Shown here: positions 13,641 to 28,000 of the stretch, in pieces
Layout of the letters: every line of letters begins with the position of its first letter
Numbering within the stretch: position 1 is the stretch's first letter
NCBI GenBank assembly: GCA_964035795.1
Contig: OZ038321.1
Coordinates: 7,352,079 to 7,416,078 of the forward strand
Source: Pterobdella sp. o SKG-2022
Lineage: Eukaryota > Annelida > Clitellata > Hirudinida > Piscicolidae
Direction: 5' to 3'
DNA length: 64,000 bases
The notes under the pieces: model-generated
Databases searched by the model: none
Seen by the model: only the letters and a program-made list of their open reading frames with translations
Told to the model about the DNA's origin: nothing
Translations under genes and position numbers: made by a program

Positions 13641-13745
13641 ATAATAAATACTTGAAAATGTTACTTAGTTAACAAAAAGATTTGTATTTCAATAAAATTC
13701 ATTTGTGTTTCTAAATATACTCGTTTGATTGTGGCTAGTGTAAAA
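13640..13745 (+). repeat. Half copy of the foldback repeat at 14424
   Basis: About 100 bp matching the right half of 14424-14580 with few changes. It includes the TTACTTAGTTAAC block, ATTTGTATTTCAATA, and the flanking ACTCGTTTGATTGTGGCTAG. Because the flank beyond the hairpin is shared too, the repeated unit is larger than the hairpin itself. Confidence 0.8.
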
Positions 13746-14423
13746 TGATGTGCAATATTGAGAAATAATAAATCCTGTTTAAAGTTATTTTTACTCAAAC
13801 ACTAGTGCTCCAAATTATTTAAAATATTTTTTTCTTGAAAATAATGAAAATAATAAAATCAGAACTATCATTATCTTCCTTCAAATCTTTCTTTTATGTT
13901 TGCTATATAAGTAATTCATATTATTATTATTATTTTTATCGTGCCTTTTATATAGAGCATGATATAACCACAAGAGAACACATAACGAATAATTTTGTTT
14001 GAGGTTCCATGACTTCCCTAGTTTTAAAATGAAGATGACATATTCGGATCACTCATTTAAAAACATTTTAGGATTATATTAACCATTCAAAATGTATTGT
14101 TACAGTTAGAATATAAGCTTTTGACATCGTTATAATGGATCTTGTTCGAGTAGTTAAGAATGTTTAAGCCGCCATAACCACAAAAGTTATTGTATGGCAG
14201 ATAGTTTAAAGAATTGATTAATGACTGAAGACAAAAAAGAGCAAATATGAAAGACACAATATCTTCTCAATTATACACAAACTATAGTATAGAACGTTGG
14301 TTTGATATAAGCTTACAAACAAGTAAAAATAAACACGAATTTAATAGTTTTAAAACTATTTTTGCATAGAAGTCTTACTTACACCGACTTTTAGATGTCT
14401 TAAGCTATGACTAACGATTATTT

Positions 14424-14545
14424 TTAGGAACACACATAAATTTTATTGAGATACAAAGCTTTTAGTTAACTAAGTATAATACTTGAAAATTTTACTTAGT
14501 TAACTAAAAGCTTTGTATTTCAATACAATTTATGTGTGTTCCTAA
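14424..14545. repeat. Foldback element, near-perfect inverted repeat
   Basis: The left arm (about 14424-14476) and right arm (about 14494-14545) are almost perfect reverse complements. Each contains AAAGCTTTTAGTTAACTAAG or its complement and ends in TAGGAACACACATAAATT-type sequence. The loop is under 20 bp. The core AAAGCTTTT resembles the arms at 4840 and 38686. Confidence 0.88.
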
Positions 14546-14580
14546 ATATACTCGTTTGATTGTGGCTAGTGTAAAACCAC

Positions 14581-16011
14581 TATGACTAACAACTTCCAAA
14601 AAATACATGACAAAAAACAAAAGCAAGGCATATTTCCCACATAATATACATCAAACAATATGGTGTAGTAAAATATGCAGAAAGATACGATTCAATACGA
14701 AAAACAAAATTTCAAACTATTTAGCCACTTCGTTATGTACGATTTCACTACAAAAGCCTCGTGATTTTGTTTCTGATTTAACCTGCTTGTTATGTTCAAG
14801 GATATTGCATAATGAAATAACTGCACTGACTTCAAAACGGTGCTTTCATTTGTGTTGATTAAGAGCTGATTGATATCTTCACAACATTAGATTGATATCA
14901 TTGTTGTCTCCAATGTAACATGTAATCGCAGCGTTGCACTTGTCATAAATAACACTTTCCTTCAATGAATGATTTCAGTGCTTTCAAATCTCACTCCTAT
15001 TCATAGACAAATTACAAAAACAGTTTCATTTCAACAAAAAAGTTAAATTTTCATAATCAAGTCATATGTCTAACATTGCAGTGGGATGTGTTGGAAATCT
15101 TTTAAAGAACTGATTGAGAATAAAATAGCATTGGAAACAAAACAAATTTTATACATCTTATATATCAAAATTATCTAATCTTGTGCAGCAGTCATCACAA
15201 GTAGAAACTTTAAGTAGCATGAAAAACTACAAGGAGTAAGAAATACTCAATCTACATTAAATATACAAGCTTTTTGTACATTCATGTCAGCAGTACATAT
15301 TCAATTGCACACAGCTTAAACTTCCATGACTTATAATGTTTTAAATTTATCTGCTTATAAAAAATCTTCAGCTATCATCAAATATATAAGGTAAAAAGAA
15401 TAACCAAAAAATTCTCACAGAACACTGTAATACGTGACAAAATAACTATTTGAACCAACCCTTCGCAAGCTGAAATAACTTTAAAACGTACTTAGTTTAG
15501 CACTATGCTTTCTTATTTTGTATACTTCCAATCAATACCACAATCGAAGTTTTTTACTCGTTATGAATAACACTGTAACTTTGTTTCACGTTTAAATAAT
15601 AGAGTTCACATTGAAATCATCACCAATCGTATTGAATTTTTTTAATAATATAGAATACAATAAAACTATAGTAACACTCTTAAATATATTATTATATAAA
15701 TTATCATAACCTTATAGAATATTTTAATGCTATGAAATATAATGGTATAAAATATAGTTTATTTCCTCAGGCATAAGCTTAGGAATGAAATTAGCAGCAA
15801 AATGTGTATATTCATATAAGTTTATGGAACAAAATGATATAGATAATATATTCAAACAAACAACAGTGAAACAAAAAAAGCACAATAGCAACACAAAATG
15901 ATACCAATATAAAAAAATCAAAGAACAGTGTATAGATACAACAAAACAAATAAAACAACACAAACAAAAACAAACATACAAAAACATAACATATATAAAA
16001 AACACAACAGC
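14581..16011. other. Intergenic / upstream of the MAP3K gene
   Basis: AT-rich sequence with no recognised exon or repeat. CA/ACAAA-rich sequence just before 16012 may be 5' UTR of the kinase gene; no TATA or initiator could be assigned with confidence. Confidence 0.45.
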
Positions 16012-19000
16012 ATGCAAGCTGACCAAACATTTGCAACAATTTACAACTGCTTGCAAAACAAACTTCAACAAAACACTTTCAACAACAACACCACCACTAG
16101 CAACAGCAACCATTCTTTCAACAACAACCAGAACAACGACCAGGTTACTTTCTATTTATCATTCATTTCCCATTTATATTTTTTTATCTAATTTTTTAAT
16201 TGATTTTGGTATGCATTAAATTTATATACTATTTTTCATTTGTTAATAAAGTTGTCTGTTTTTATTATTTTTATTATTCAAACATTAATTTTTATTTTTT
16301 TTATTTAGTTGTTTTAATTTTTTCCATATGAATAGTGAATAGGAGCTTCAATGGACTTCAGTCTATTTGAGTTATTTTAGGTTCTCTTTTGTCTCACTTC
16401 TATTCAAAGTTCCTCAAACCTCATATCTATTTGAAGTTTGGTGAACTCAAATGAACTGCCTTATAAATATAAATTATATACACTTAATAATAGCGAAAAA
16501 TAATAAATCAGAATAAATATAATAGAATATTATACACTAGAGAATAATGGCTTTGAAATATAGCAAGAAATAAATTAATTGAAAATGATAACATAAAATA
16601 ATAAGGATAATAGCAATAATAACATAAATTAAAAAATATATTCAAGTAATAGAAATGGAAGCATGAAATATGACTAATATAAAAAGACATTAAGTTAGTG
16701 AATAATAGCCAAGGTAGGATTATACAAGGAATATTAATGTCAAATACAGGGACATTTTTATGACTCTCAATCTTGACTTTGATTCATTTCTTTTAGTATT
16801 TATTTAATTTGTAAAATTTCAGAATAAAACTAGGTATTCTTTCATTGGTTGTTCAAACCTGTTAACCTTTCCAGGAAACAGTTGTGAAGGTCAAGTGTGA
16901 GTTCCCAACTGAGAAAAGGTTGATAAGACTAATAACATTTAAATAATAAGCTTTAATTTAACACGACTTTATTATCTAAGTTATCTAAAATTAACATTGG
17001 AAGAACATAAAGTAGTAAACAATATGACGACAAAAATATTTACAATAGCATTGCAACGTAATAAAATCAGCAAAACACTAATGAAAAATGATAACAAAAA
17101 AATAAAAAAAAGAAAAATTTATAACTAAAAAAAACAACTACCTACAGATGCTTTTACTTCAACAAGCCACTAAAGTTGCAAGAGCTGCACAACAAGTTGC
17201 AGCAACATGTTACTGGAGGTTACAACATCTTCTACAACAACCCCAATGAACAGGTAGTGTTATTTTGTTAATTTTTAATAGCCACTAATAGTTATTAACA
17301 GAGAATATATTTAATATTGTCAGTAATTATCAATGTAACACCACATCACCATTGTTATTAATACTACCAAAACACCACAAATATAACACATACCATCTCA
17401 CTATGAACCCTGGCAAGATTAGCTAAAACATTTCTACAACATGGTTTTTGTACCCCAACCATCAGAAAATCAACCCACTCTGTACCACCACTCCAACCAT
17501 CTAGTTATAAGCCACATCGTCCAACCATTGCACCACTCAACTATCAAACCACCCAACTATCACACCATCAACCACCACAACTCTCAAATTATCTCAACAT
17601 TCATATTATCACCACATCTGACAGGTAGTAGTGCCCTTGAGTTCACAAAACGAGTTAGACATGATAACTCAAATGTCTGAACTTCAAAATGCACCATTCA
17701 ACTCATCATCATCTTTTTCTTCATCATCTCCAAAGATCAAACTTCTCATTAAGCCAACATCTGTCACACCCAGTACACCACTGCATTTCAAGAAACTCTT
17801 CGATAACTCTCATCCTGTTAGTGTTTGTGTGTCTGTCTTGTTGAGTTGATTTCTTTATTGTCAATTTTATTTTAAATTTATATTTAAGGTTTAAGTTACC
17901 ACTGTTATGGTTATATATGTAATTTTATTATATCTACCCATTTTTTTTGTATAATCTCTTAGTAACGAGTATATTTAGATGTTACTATTATATCATATAT
18001 CTGCTGGTTTAGATGGCTTCCCTAGACATTTAGCAAAGTTTTGTTGACCAATAAAAAAAATTAATCAAGAAAGTAACCCGACTAATGACCCGAAATTACT
18101 CACGATGCAAAATATCGTATAGATTTAAAAAATGTGCTTCAAATTTCATATGCACGAAGCTTTACAAAAAGTTGAAAAACAAATTTATAAAATATTGTGA
18201 ATAATCAGCTTCAAAATTATTTAGTTACCTGGTGATGATATAGAATATATCGAAAAACTTCGTCAAAATTCAAATTTTTTCTTGTTTTGATGATTCATAG
18301 TTATAAAAGGCAATCAAAATATTTTATTGAAGCCAACTCAAGGCTTGCATCAAGTGATCACTTGATCATCACTCGTTTTTTTTTCTACAGTTTTTTGTGA
18401 CTTTATATAATTAAGTGTGTACCTGATATGATCCACCTTAAGAAAAGCTTCGTCCATTTAACAGGGTTGATATATACGCTTAATTCAGGTTTTACAAACT
18501 GCATAAAATCATAACCAACAATCAATTGAACACCCAAGCTCACAAAAAAAAATAAGCAAGAATTCAATGAGAAGCACAGAAAAATAACTGTGTAATCCTA
18601 ATAATCGAGTCAACAGCAAAAAAATTTAAACAATTGAATAAAGCAACATTTAACAAACGGGCTCTCTCGTCAGCTTTTCCTTCCATTTCAGCGGAGGTTT
18701 TCAATAACTCTGAATAAAAAAGACCATTTCTTAAAACTTAACTTGTGTTGAATTTATGTATACAATATCATTATCATTTTTTACATTAGCTTAATTGAAA
18801 TTTTACTGAAAGTATGTATCTCAGACATAATCATTATTTATTTTAATATTAGTTGATTTCAAAGTGCATATGTCCCAAAAGCTCTCATCAGTTAACAATG
18901 AGTTAAAAATTGTCCATATACAGAGTCCCATCGACTCAGTGCACCAGCCATTCAGTGCTCTCAAGCTACAGGAGGTTTGTGCAATAATAATAAAAATAAT

Positions 19001-22000
19001 AAATAGTAATAAAAATAAAGATTATTATTATTATATATACAATAATAATAATCTACGAAGTTTATTATAGTGATGTTTAAGCCAAGGAGTTTCAAGAATA
19101 ACAATTATATTAAAAAAAAGAGTTTTGATTTTATAAATATTACTGAAAAAGCAATAATAATAACATTTTTCATTCATTTATTATCTTGGTCGACAACAGG
19201 TGCGCAACTTTAAGAAGCCTTCCGTATACAAGCATAACAACGATATTAATGAGTGAGATAATTTTTGATCTATTAATAGTATCTTTAAGTTTGATCTATT
19301 ATTAGTATCGTTGAATATTAATTTTATTGATTTTATTGCTAATTACGTATCTGCTGTGAGAGCATTGAATACATGAATATAAATTTCCAAGTTATAATTA
19401 ATAATACATATTATAGAAACTTATTACTTAACAAATGGAAATTAACAAACATTATGATAAACAATGAAATACTAATATGAATACTGACTTGAAATGGTGC
19501 TAACAGTTATAATGCCAACGAAATATTATTAAAAAATGATGATGACTATTATGCCAACAATAGCTCAACACAACAACAACAACACGCAACAAAAAACATA
19601 CAACAACAACATACAACAGAGCCTTAGAGAACGGAACAGCTTGGACATTCCCTAAGATAAGAACCAGTGTGGTGAAAGGTTTGTGATTATTATTCTATTT
19701 CAGTTTCAAGTGTGTCTTAATTAATATAAGAAATCTGAGGTTTGATGAAAGAGAAGAAAAATTGAAATTTTAAAAATTCAGCACTACACACTTACACAAA
19801 CAAATAAACACACAGATGATTCGGCCCCTCCAGCCACATTCCCCCGAAACAGCAGGCCCATGCAAACCACCAACAAAACAACCATGGGATCATTCGACAG
19901 TGGATTCAACAGTAACAATAGTCTGCTTTCTACTTCTTCTGATGCTCTCAGATCTAGCATTTCCAGAATCAAGAACTTGTCAAATGGTTGGTTGGTTTGA
20001 GTGGTCTTTGGTTGTTGTGTGTTGTTTTGTATATTTGTTGTTGTTTTTTGTGTGGTCTACTTATTTGTGTTTTTTTAGCTTTTTTAGTGAGAAATAAATT
20101 TTCCGTTTTGTTTTTCCTCCACATCATTGGACCCTCCTTTAAGCCACATACACCCTGATAGACTCCAAACATGAGTCTCTGATTCATGCTAGCCATTGCA
20201 TCCCCACGATTAAGTGTTTTTTTTTTCAATAAATTAGGTACAGCATCTTACTTACTATCTTAACTAGATAGATAACTATAGAGAAACTTGACGAGCTCAT
20301 AAAGGTTCACATAGTTAAGTTTTGATAATGATATTCAGAAGGAAACCTCCGAAGCATTGTATTTTGAGCACCTTGGTTTATCTTTGTTAGTATTACTTTG
20401 GTTTGAATTAATTGTTGAGAATATTTGAATAGTGCAAACATATCTTTGTTTTTTAATTCTATGTTCATAGTTTAAACATTTTGAAAATGGGATCATCATC
20501 ATTTCTTTCTTCTTCTTCTTCTTCTTCTTCTTCTTCTTCTTCTTCTTCATCCTCATCACCACAACAAAAATATTATAAATGTTAATAATAATTACTTATA
20601 AAAATTATAAAAAATGTCACGCAAGCTCAGATAATAAAAAATCAATAAGAACCAACTGCAAAAGACACTAAGTGAATAAAAAAAAAATCCATACCATTAA
20701 AAACAAATAAATATGAAATCTACATAAAATATATATTGGCTTTTCATAATTATTTCTAAACGTTATTAATGATATTGCTACCAACTATATAATATCACAA
20801 AAAGATCAGAAAAAACAACTAAAACTGTACAACTTAAATCATAAAAATAACTCAAACCTTCAACAGACAAAAGCACTGGCGACTTCACGTGGAAGAGAGG
20901 CAAAATACTTGGCAGTGGAGGTTTTGGCAGTGTTTATCTATGTTATGATGTCGATACTGGAGTTGAACTAGCTGTTAAACAGGTGAGATATGGTGTAAAG
21001 TGGGGGTATGATAAGGTGTGGGGTGAATAGGAGAGGGTAGTGTGAGATGGTGTTGGGGTGGCTGAGAGAAAGAGGAGTGAATGGAGAATGTGATGTAATG
21101 GAGTTTGTAATGAGTGTGGTGGTTGAAAGTTGTTGTGTTTAACTGTTGGTTGACTGACTCTTAGTGATGCCGGTAGTTGAAACTAATAAATTTATTTTGC
21201 AATATCCATTATATAAACCATTATATGGGCATGATATGTTTGTAATTTGATGAGAAAATGTTGGTGATTTGAAGATGGTAGATAGGGTGTAAGCCTTTAT
21301 AATGAATTAATTATTTTGGAAAACATCACACCTTTTCCCATGAACGCCTTTTAACTTTAAAGCATTCACTCAACTTGAATAAATCTTTGATATGGACTTT
21401 CAAAGATTCTTAAAAACTAAGCATTCATTTGATGTATTTGAAAAGTTAAGTCCCCAAAATATCAAAGCTTCAATGCAGTGTTTCTGAACAACTTTCAAAA
21501 AGAACCAAAAAATCTCTTCAAAATTTTTAAACATGTATTTAATAAATTAACATATGTTGCTATATATTGTGAAAGGTGATTGTCGTGGAAGTCGTTTCCA
21601 CATGAGTTTGTAATTATTTTCTTTTTTTAGAATAATGTTTGATATACTCAGGCTGTGTTTTGATTTATTAACTGATGTTTTTTGTTCTTATATATCATTC
21701 ATTGGTATTTTATCAAGTGGTATTCAATTTCATAACCCTTATGAATATTGATCTATTGCTTTTTATTACAATAGCTGTTATTTAAAGTAACGAACATGAA
21801 CACACACGTACACACAAACACACAATGGTGCCTGCTAAAAAAAGATTCATAACTGCTAATGATTTTGTCAGTATTAATATTAATTATTATTTTTTATTCA
21901 AAATATTTCCAATTCTTGCTTTATTTATGAATCAATAAGCAACAATAACGACTTATATAACAACTTCATATGTTTTCAAATCCGTAATTCATTTTTTTAT

Positions 22001-25000
22001 TGTTTTTACGTCATTCGTTTGATAGCCCCCTCACTTCTGCCATAGCAATAATCGATTTTACCCTCAAGTACGCCATTTTGTTGATGTTGTTCTTTTGTGA
22101 GTTTTTGTGTTTTGTTCATTAAAATCCCATACCTCAGTTGTATTATTATAATTATTATCCTCATCATCATCATCTTCATCATCATCATCATCATCTTCAT
22201 CATCATCATCATCATCTTCATCATCATCATCATCATCTTCATCATCATCATCATCATTATTAAAACGTTGTCATTATTATGAATATTGTTTTCATTATAA
22301 GGATTACACTCAACAGTTAAAAAATGCAATAAGACATGTGGGCTATAATTAAAATGATACCAGGCTTTTAACGATAATCTACCAATATAACGTGATTTGG
22401 CTTCTTCAAAATATCTTTATATGAGAAACATTTAAAAGGGTTCAAGGGAAACTTCTATGATATTTGAGTGTAGGAAAATATACTTTTATAAGTTTTATAA
22501 CAATATTTAAAAAAGATAAGACAGAATTCATAGCGGGATATTGAAGATAAAAGTTATAATAACAATAATAGTAATATGAATTTAAAAATAACCACAAGGG
22601 CAACCTTACAAGATTGATATTATACCTTTCTTTACTTTACTATTATGGGCATCTGTATAGCAGCCATTCAAATGATGATGTATTTTTCTATTCTTATAAG
22701 CTTTCATACTTGCTTTAGTATCAAAAAGATTGCTATATAAGGCCATGAAATGTTTAAGTTTATTTAAACTGATACTAATATTACTATTACTAGTGCTACT
22801 ACTTCTATATTTCTATTAACACTAACATTGTTATTCCTACTCCTTCTATTCCTACTATCAACCCTACTACTATTATTGATGATAACATACTGCTTCCAGG
22901 TACAAATATATTGCCAGTCAGAAGAAGTTTCTAAGGTTAAAAACTCATGCTTTTAAAGTCTAAATAACAATAGAACTTTGATGAATAATGTTTATATTGT
23001 GAATAAAGCGACACCATTAGAGAAAAACAAACCATAACATTATAAGAAATATCATCACCATCAAGCCATATATATAAAATACACACATCAAAACATAACT
23101 ACCCCCACCATCGCCTCATATCTATAAACCTATACAACACACTGCACCCCAGGAAGTAAAGGCCTTACAGCGAGAAATTCAACTGCTACAGGACATATCA
23201 AACGCCCGCATAGTGCAGTACTATGGAAGTTACAAAGAACCCTCTGTCCTATCTATCTTTATGGAGTACATTCCCGGGGTTGTTACCTTAGAATTGTTGA
23301 GATGCATTTATTCATGTTATCGGTTCTGCTGTTGTTTTTTGTTTGTTTCAAACTTGAAATAAGAGAGTTTTATGGTACATTTATGCTTTATATATGTATT
23401 TTCAAATATTAAAATATTATTATGATTTTTCAGTGTAGAGATCTTAAGAAACTTGATTAGATTTATAAAGATCTAACCCTTAATATGTGAATAAGAATCA
23501 AAGAAACAATTTAAGTGAATTTTATTAAAGAAACTAGAGTTTAAGGGCTACAGCATTGACTTTTTAATTAGTTTTCATGGCACTTCCTTATCTTCGCACG
23601 CTTTTAAGCATTTATAACGTTCTACACAATACCTGCGGAAAAATAATCAATTTGGAATGCAAAGCAGTTAAGGAGTCGAAAAATAGGCAGTGGAATGTAC
23701 CTTTGGCTTTTGATGCAGTGTTGTATACGACCAAACTTGCTAATTTGATTCTGGATTATTTAAGTTTCAAATCTTCATTAGATTAATAATCAAAGAACTG
23801 AATTTTTTTATTGAAGTATATTTTAAACTACGTTCGTAACACCATAAATCATTTTTATTTATTACAAGCTGTTGTTTTGTTATCACATTAGATGCAAGTA
23901 CTAATGTTTATGATGTTTGTATAGGGGTCGGTGAAGGACCAGATCCAAGAGTATGGACCCCTATCTGAGAACGTCACTAAGAGGTGAGAGAAAAAAAAAG
24001 AGGATGATGATGGTGGAGAAAAGGGTGATGATGATGACAATTATGATGATGGTGATGGTGGAGAAAAGGGTGATGATGATGACAATTATGATGATGGTGA
24101 TGGTGGAGAAAAGGGTGATGATGATGACAATTATGATGATGCTGGTGGTGTGAATGATGATGCTGGTGGTGATGGTGTGAATGATGATGTTGGTTGTTGT
24201 TGAGCGATGAGTGAAAGCGAGTTAGTGAGTTAGTGTAGTAGGGGTTGGGGTTGTGAAATGTTTGGGAGGTCTGACATCGATTTCCACTTATCCCATTTCC
24301 TCAGAGTCAGTTTAGGGTTTAATGCCATTGTGTCGGGAGGAGGGGGTTCAGCAGGTGGCCGATGTATACGAGGACATTTGTAGATGACATGCTCAGCGGT
24401 CTCATCACCTAGGTCACATTTTCGACATATGCTATCAACTGCTCTGTTGATTTTTGCTAACCAATATTTGAGTTCCGGATGGTGACCAGATCGAAGGCGG
24501 CCTAAAGTCACCTGATCCCTTTCTCCCAGTTGACCTTCGATCCTCTATCACCATAGCTCGGCTGAGTGAGTTCATGCGACGCCGGCCCGCCCCTCGTTGC
24601 TCTGCGTATCATCGCTTTGGCTGTGGTGTAGTGATGGTCAACGTCCGTTTGGTCAGCGTCAGCTCCCTTCTTCGCCTGAGCATCTGCTAGCTCGTTGCCA
24701 GTGACCCGGGCACCAAGTAAAGGTCACCTGGCAGCTCCGTGCCGTCAGCATTGAAAGTGTTTTAAGGACAGTGTGTTCGTCTCTGTCGTTGCACGGTTGG
24801 GATGGGTGTGTTGCCAGAATGCGAAGTAAGACAGTTTGGCTATCGCTGACAATTCGGGCTTTCTGAACGTGCACTTCCGCCTGGATTACTTGAAGTGCTT
24901 TAGCCACCGCCTGGTAAGAGGAACACCATTTACCGGTGGAAATGGCAAAATAGCGGAGAACTTGAGGGATGACTGCTCAGCACTTTGATGACGCGGGTTT

Positions 25001-28000
25001 TCGGGTGCAATCCTTTTCGACTTTTCTAGAGCTATGGCGCAGAGTTGTGTGACTCTCGTGCCAATTTTTGGAAGATTAGCCTCGGCAAGAATCGCCTCCA
25101 CTGGTGTGGTTTTGACTTGTCCGGTGATAGCTTGTCCCGCAGATCGTTGGCACGTCTCCAGCTTTTCCATAGTTGAAGACAACACACAAGGATAGCCATG
25201 CGGCCGCAGCATATTCAACAGCTGACCTGCCCGTTGCGATGAAGGTAGCCCGTGATGTTTGTTTGTCGTAGCCCCAGTCAGTCGTCGCAAGGCATCTCAA
25301 AGCACTAGCCTGTCTCTGCAGCTTTCCGTCGACAGTCACTGCATGGGAGACAAAGGTTAACTGACGATCATATGTGACACCAAGGAACTTGGGGAGGGGA
25401 TTATACTTTAGTGCATGGTCACTTAGCTTCAAATTCGGACGCCAGCTAGCTTCGTGCGTGCTGGTGGTGAAAATTTTTGACTTCTAGACAGAGAGTTCTA
25501 TCTTCCACCGTTTGCTCCATTCCGCGATGTGGTTCAGGTTAGTTTGCAAGATCTGTTCTGCTTGTAGTAGACCAGAGGCCTGAATCCAAACAGCTACATC
25601 GTCTGCGAAAAGGCTCACGTTGGATTGAGCGATGCCGTTTGGTAGATCATTAATATAAAAAAGAAACAGAAGTGGCGATAAAACTGATCCCTGTGGGACC
25701 CCTTGCTTCAAAATGACCGTTTTGCTTTATTCTCCGTCAAACGTCACCCATGTGAGTCTGTTGGAAAGCCAAGCTTGGACCCATCGTAGCATCTTGGTCG
25801 GAACTCACATTTGCTGCATTTTGAAAAGGAGCGCGTCTCACCACACCTTGTCGTATGCTCTAGAGTAGTCGATCAGAGCCATTACCGTACGCTGCCTTGG
25901 TACGTGCTGGAACCCATCACTGATAGATTGGGAAAGTCGGAGAAGCTGGTTTTCTGTACTGCGGCCGGTACGAAACCCAGCTTGAAAGGGTGTAAGAAAA
26001 TTATGATATTCCGCAAAATAGCGTAATCGGTTAGTTACTAGCCTTTCCATAACTTTCCCCATCGTCGAGGTGAGAGAGATTGGCCGATAGCTATCAAGAC
26101 ACTGGGCGTCTTTGCCTGCTTTAAGTACTGGGCGTACATCAGCTACTCTCCAGGCTTGAGGTATCTCCATTGTCGACCAGGATAGGTTGCAAATTCGTAA
26201 TAAGGTATTAACGGCTATAGGACCGTGGTGGTGAAGGAGTCTGGGATGGATCATGTCAGATCCGGGGGCTTTGGATGGATTGAGGCTTTTGAGGGCTGCA
26301 TTAAGCTCACTTAGAGCGAACTCCCTGCATTTCTCAGAGTGAACCGGTTCAGAGCGTAGTAGACCATTCAAAAGCTTCTTGAGACCACGGTCCGGTTTTT
26401 CGACCTTTAGCGAACTCACACTTCGGTACAGTTTGACGAATGCATTCGCCTTCTGCTTTGGGCTGACATAATTTTTGCCTTTTTCGGAGATAAAACGAGC
26501 AGTGCCAGAGGTTTGGTTTGTGGTGAGATTGCGGAGGATCGACCACATCTCTTTAGTTCCCTTTCCTTTCATTACCTTCCGCTCCCAAATTTCCACCTTT
26601 CGTTCCCAAACCAGACGTTTCAGATGAGCATCTCGATCTTTGTACTGCTCGGACTGAATACCGGACGTTGCTCTTGCTGTGTCTCTCTCTATTTCAGCCT
26701 GAGAAATTTTTGTTGTTCTTCAACTCTCTCCAGCCATACCTACGGCTTTGAGACCGATGGGAGATTTTGCGGCGGTAAGGATGGCGGCGCAAAATGATTC
26801 ATATGCAGAGGTGATGGATGCATTCTCGTCAGATGAGTTTCGGGATAATCGCTCTTCAAGGTCTGCTGTGTATGCCGAGATGTTGCCCTTCTTCCAGTTA
26901 CACACCAGTCGTTTTGGTCCCTTCCATTGTTATGACGGGAGGTGGAGAGTCGTCAAGATTGGCCTGTGGTCGGATGAAAGAGAACCCAGCGGTGTCTAGT
27001 CACAGTTGTGGTGGATGCCATTGTGGACAATGGTGACATCTAGAGAAGAGAAGCCGCTGGAAGCTGGATCTTGGCGCGTGGCGAGTTCAGCATCATTGAG
27101 GAAGCCTCCCTCGGCATCCATGATGGCCTCCACCAGCTCGGCACTTCTATCGTCAGAATGTGCATGCGAATCCCATATTTCATTGTGGGCATTCAAATCA
27201 GCACAGGTTATCTCATTCTCTTGTATTTCTGATGATGCTGGTGGTGATGGTGTGAATGATGATGATGGCGGTGATGGTGTGAATGATGATGATGATAGCG
27301 GTGATAGTTACGTTGTGAATGGGTATAAGGTGAAGAAAAAAGGAGGCTGTTATTTACATAATGACACATGAACCCAGGTACACGAAACAAGTTTTGGAAG
27401 GGCTGAACTTTTTACACTCAAACATGATTGTGCACCGAGATATCAAAGGTCTCATATTCAACTCTTCAACTTTATATGCCAATATTATCTATTAATATTA
27501 GCAAATCTGAAAATCTATATCTAAAACCATCACGACAACCGTTAATACACTCACAATACTCTTATCCAACCATCACCACACAAACACCAATCCCCATAGG
27601 AGCAAACATACTGAGAGACCACGAAGGAAACATCAAGTTAACTGACTTTGGAGCTGCGAAGCGCCTCTCAAACATTGCTTCAAAGACCATCGACAAAAGC
27701 CTCAAACAAAGCGACAAGTCATGCTCAACAAAGACTATCACAGGCACTCCCTACTACATGAGTCCTGAGATTATTGAAGGAAAGAACTACGGCAGAAAAG
27801 TTGATATATGGTAGGTAGTAATTATCGTAACGCTTATAAATAATTTAATTAATCTTGTCAGATATTTTATTGATGAGACGAAAACACTCTTAATTTATTG
27901 TGATATAGCAAGGCATCCATCGACAGGAGCTTGGGATGCACGGTGGTGGAGATGATTTGTGGAAACCCACCTTGGCACCAGTATGAAGGGGTGGCAGCTA

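Noticed and set aside
15730..16113. Minus-strand Phe/Leu/Cys-rich open frame that looks like a membrane protein
   Set aside because: It is the reverse strand of the AAC/ACAA-rich MAP3K first exon and its 5' flank; composition alone makes it hydrophobic.
22006..22329. Long open frames of Met/Lys/Ile repeats on both strands
   Set aside because: They are simple trinucleotide satellite (ATC/TTC) translations with no splice structure or homology.
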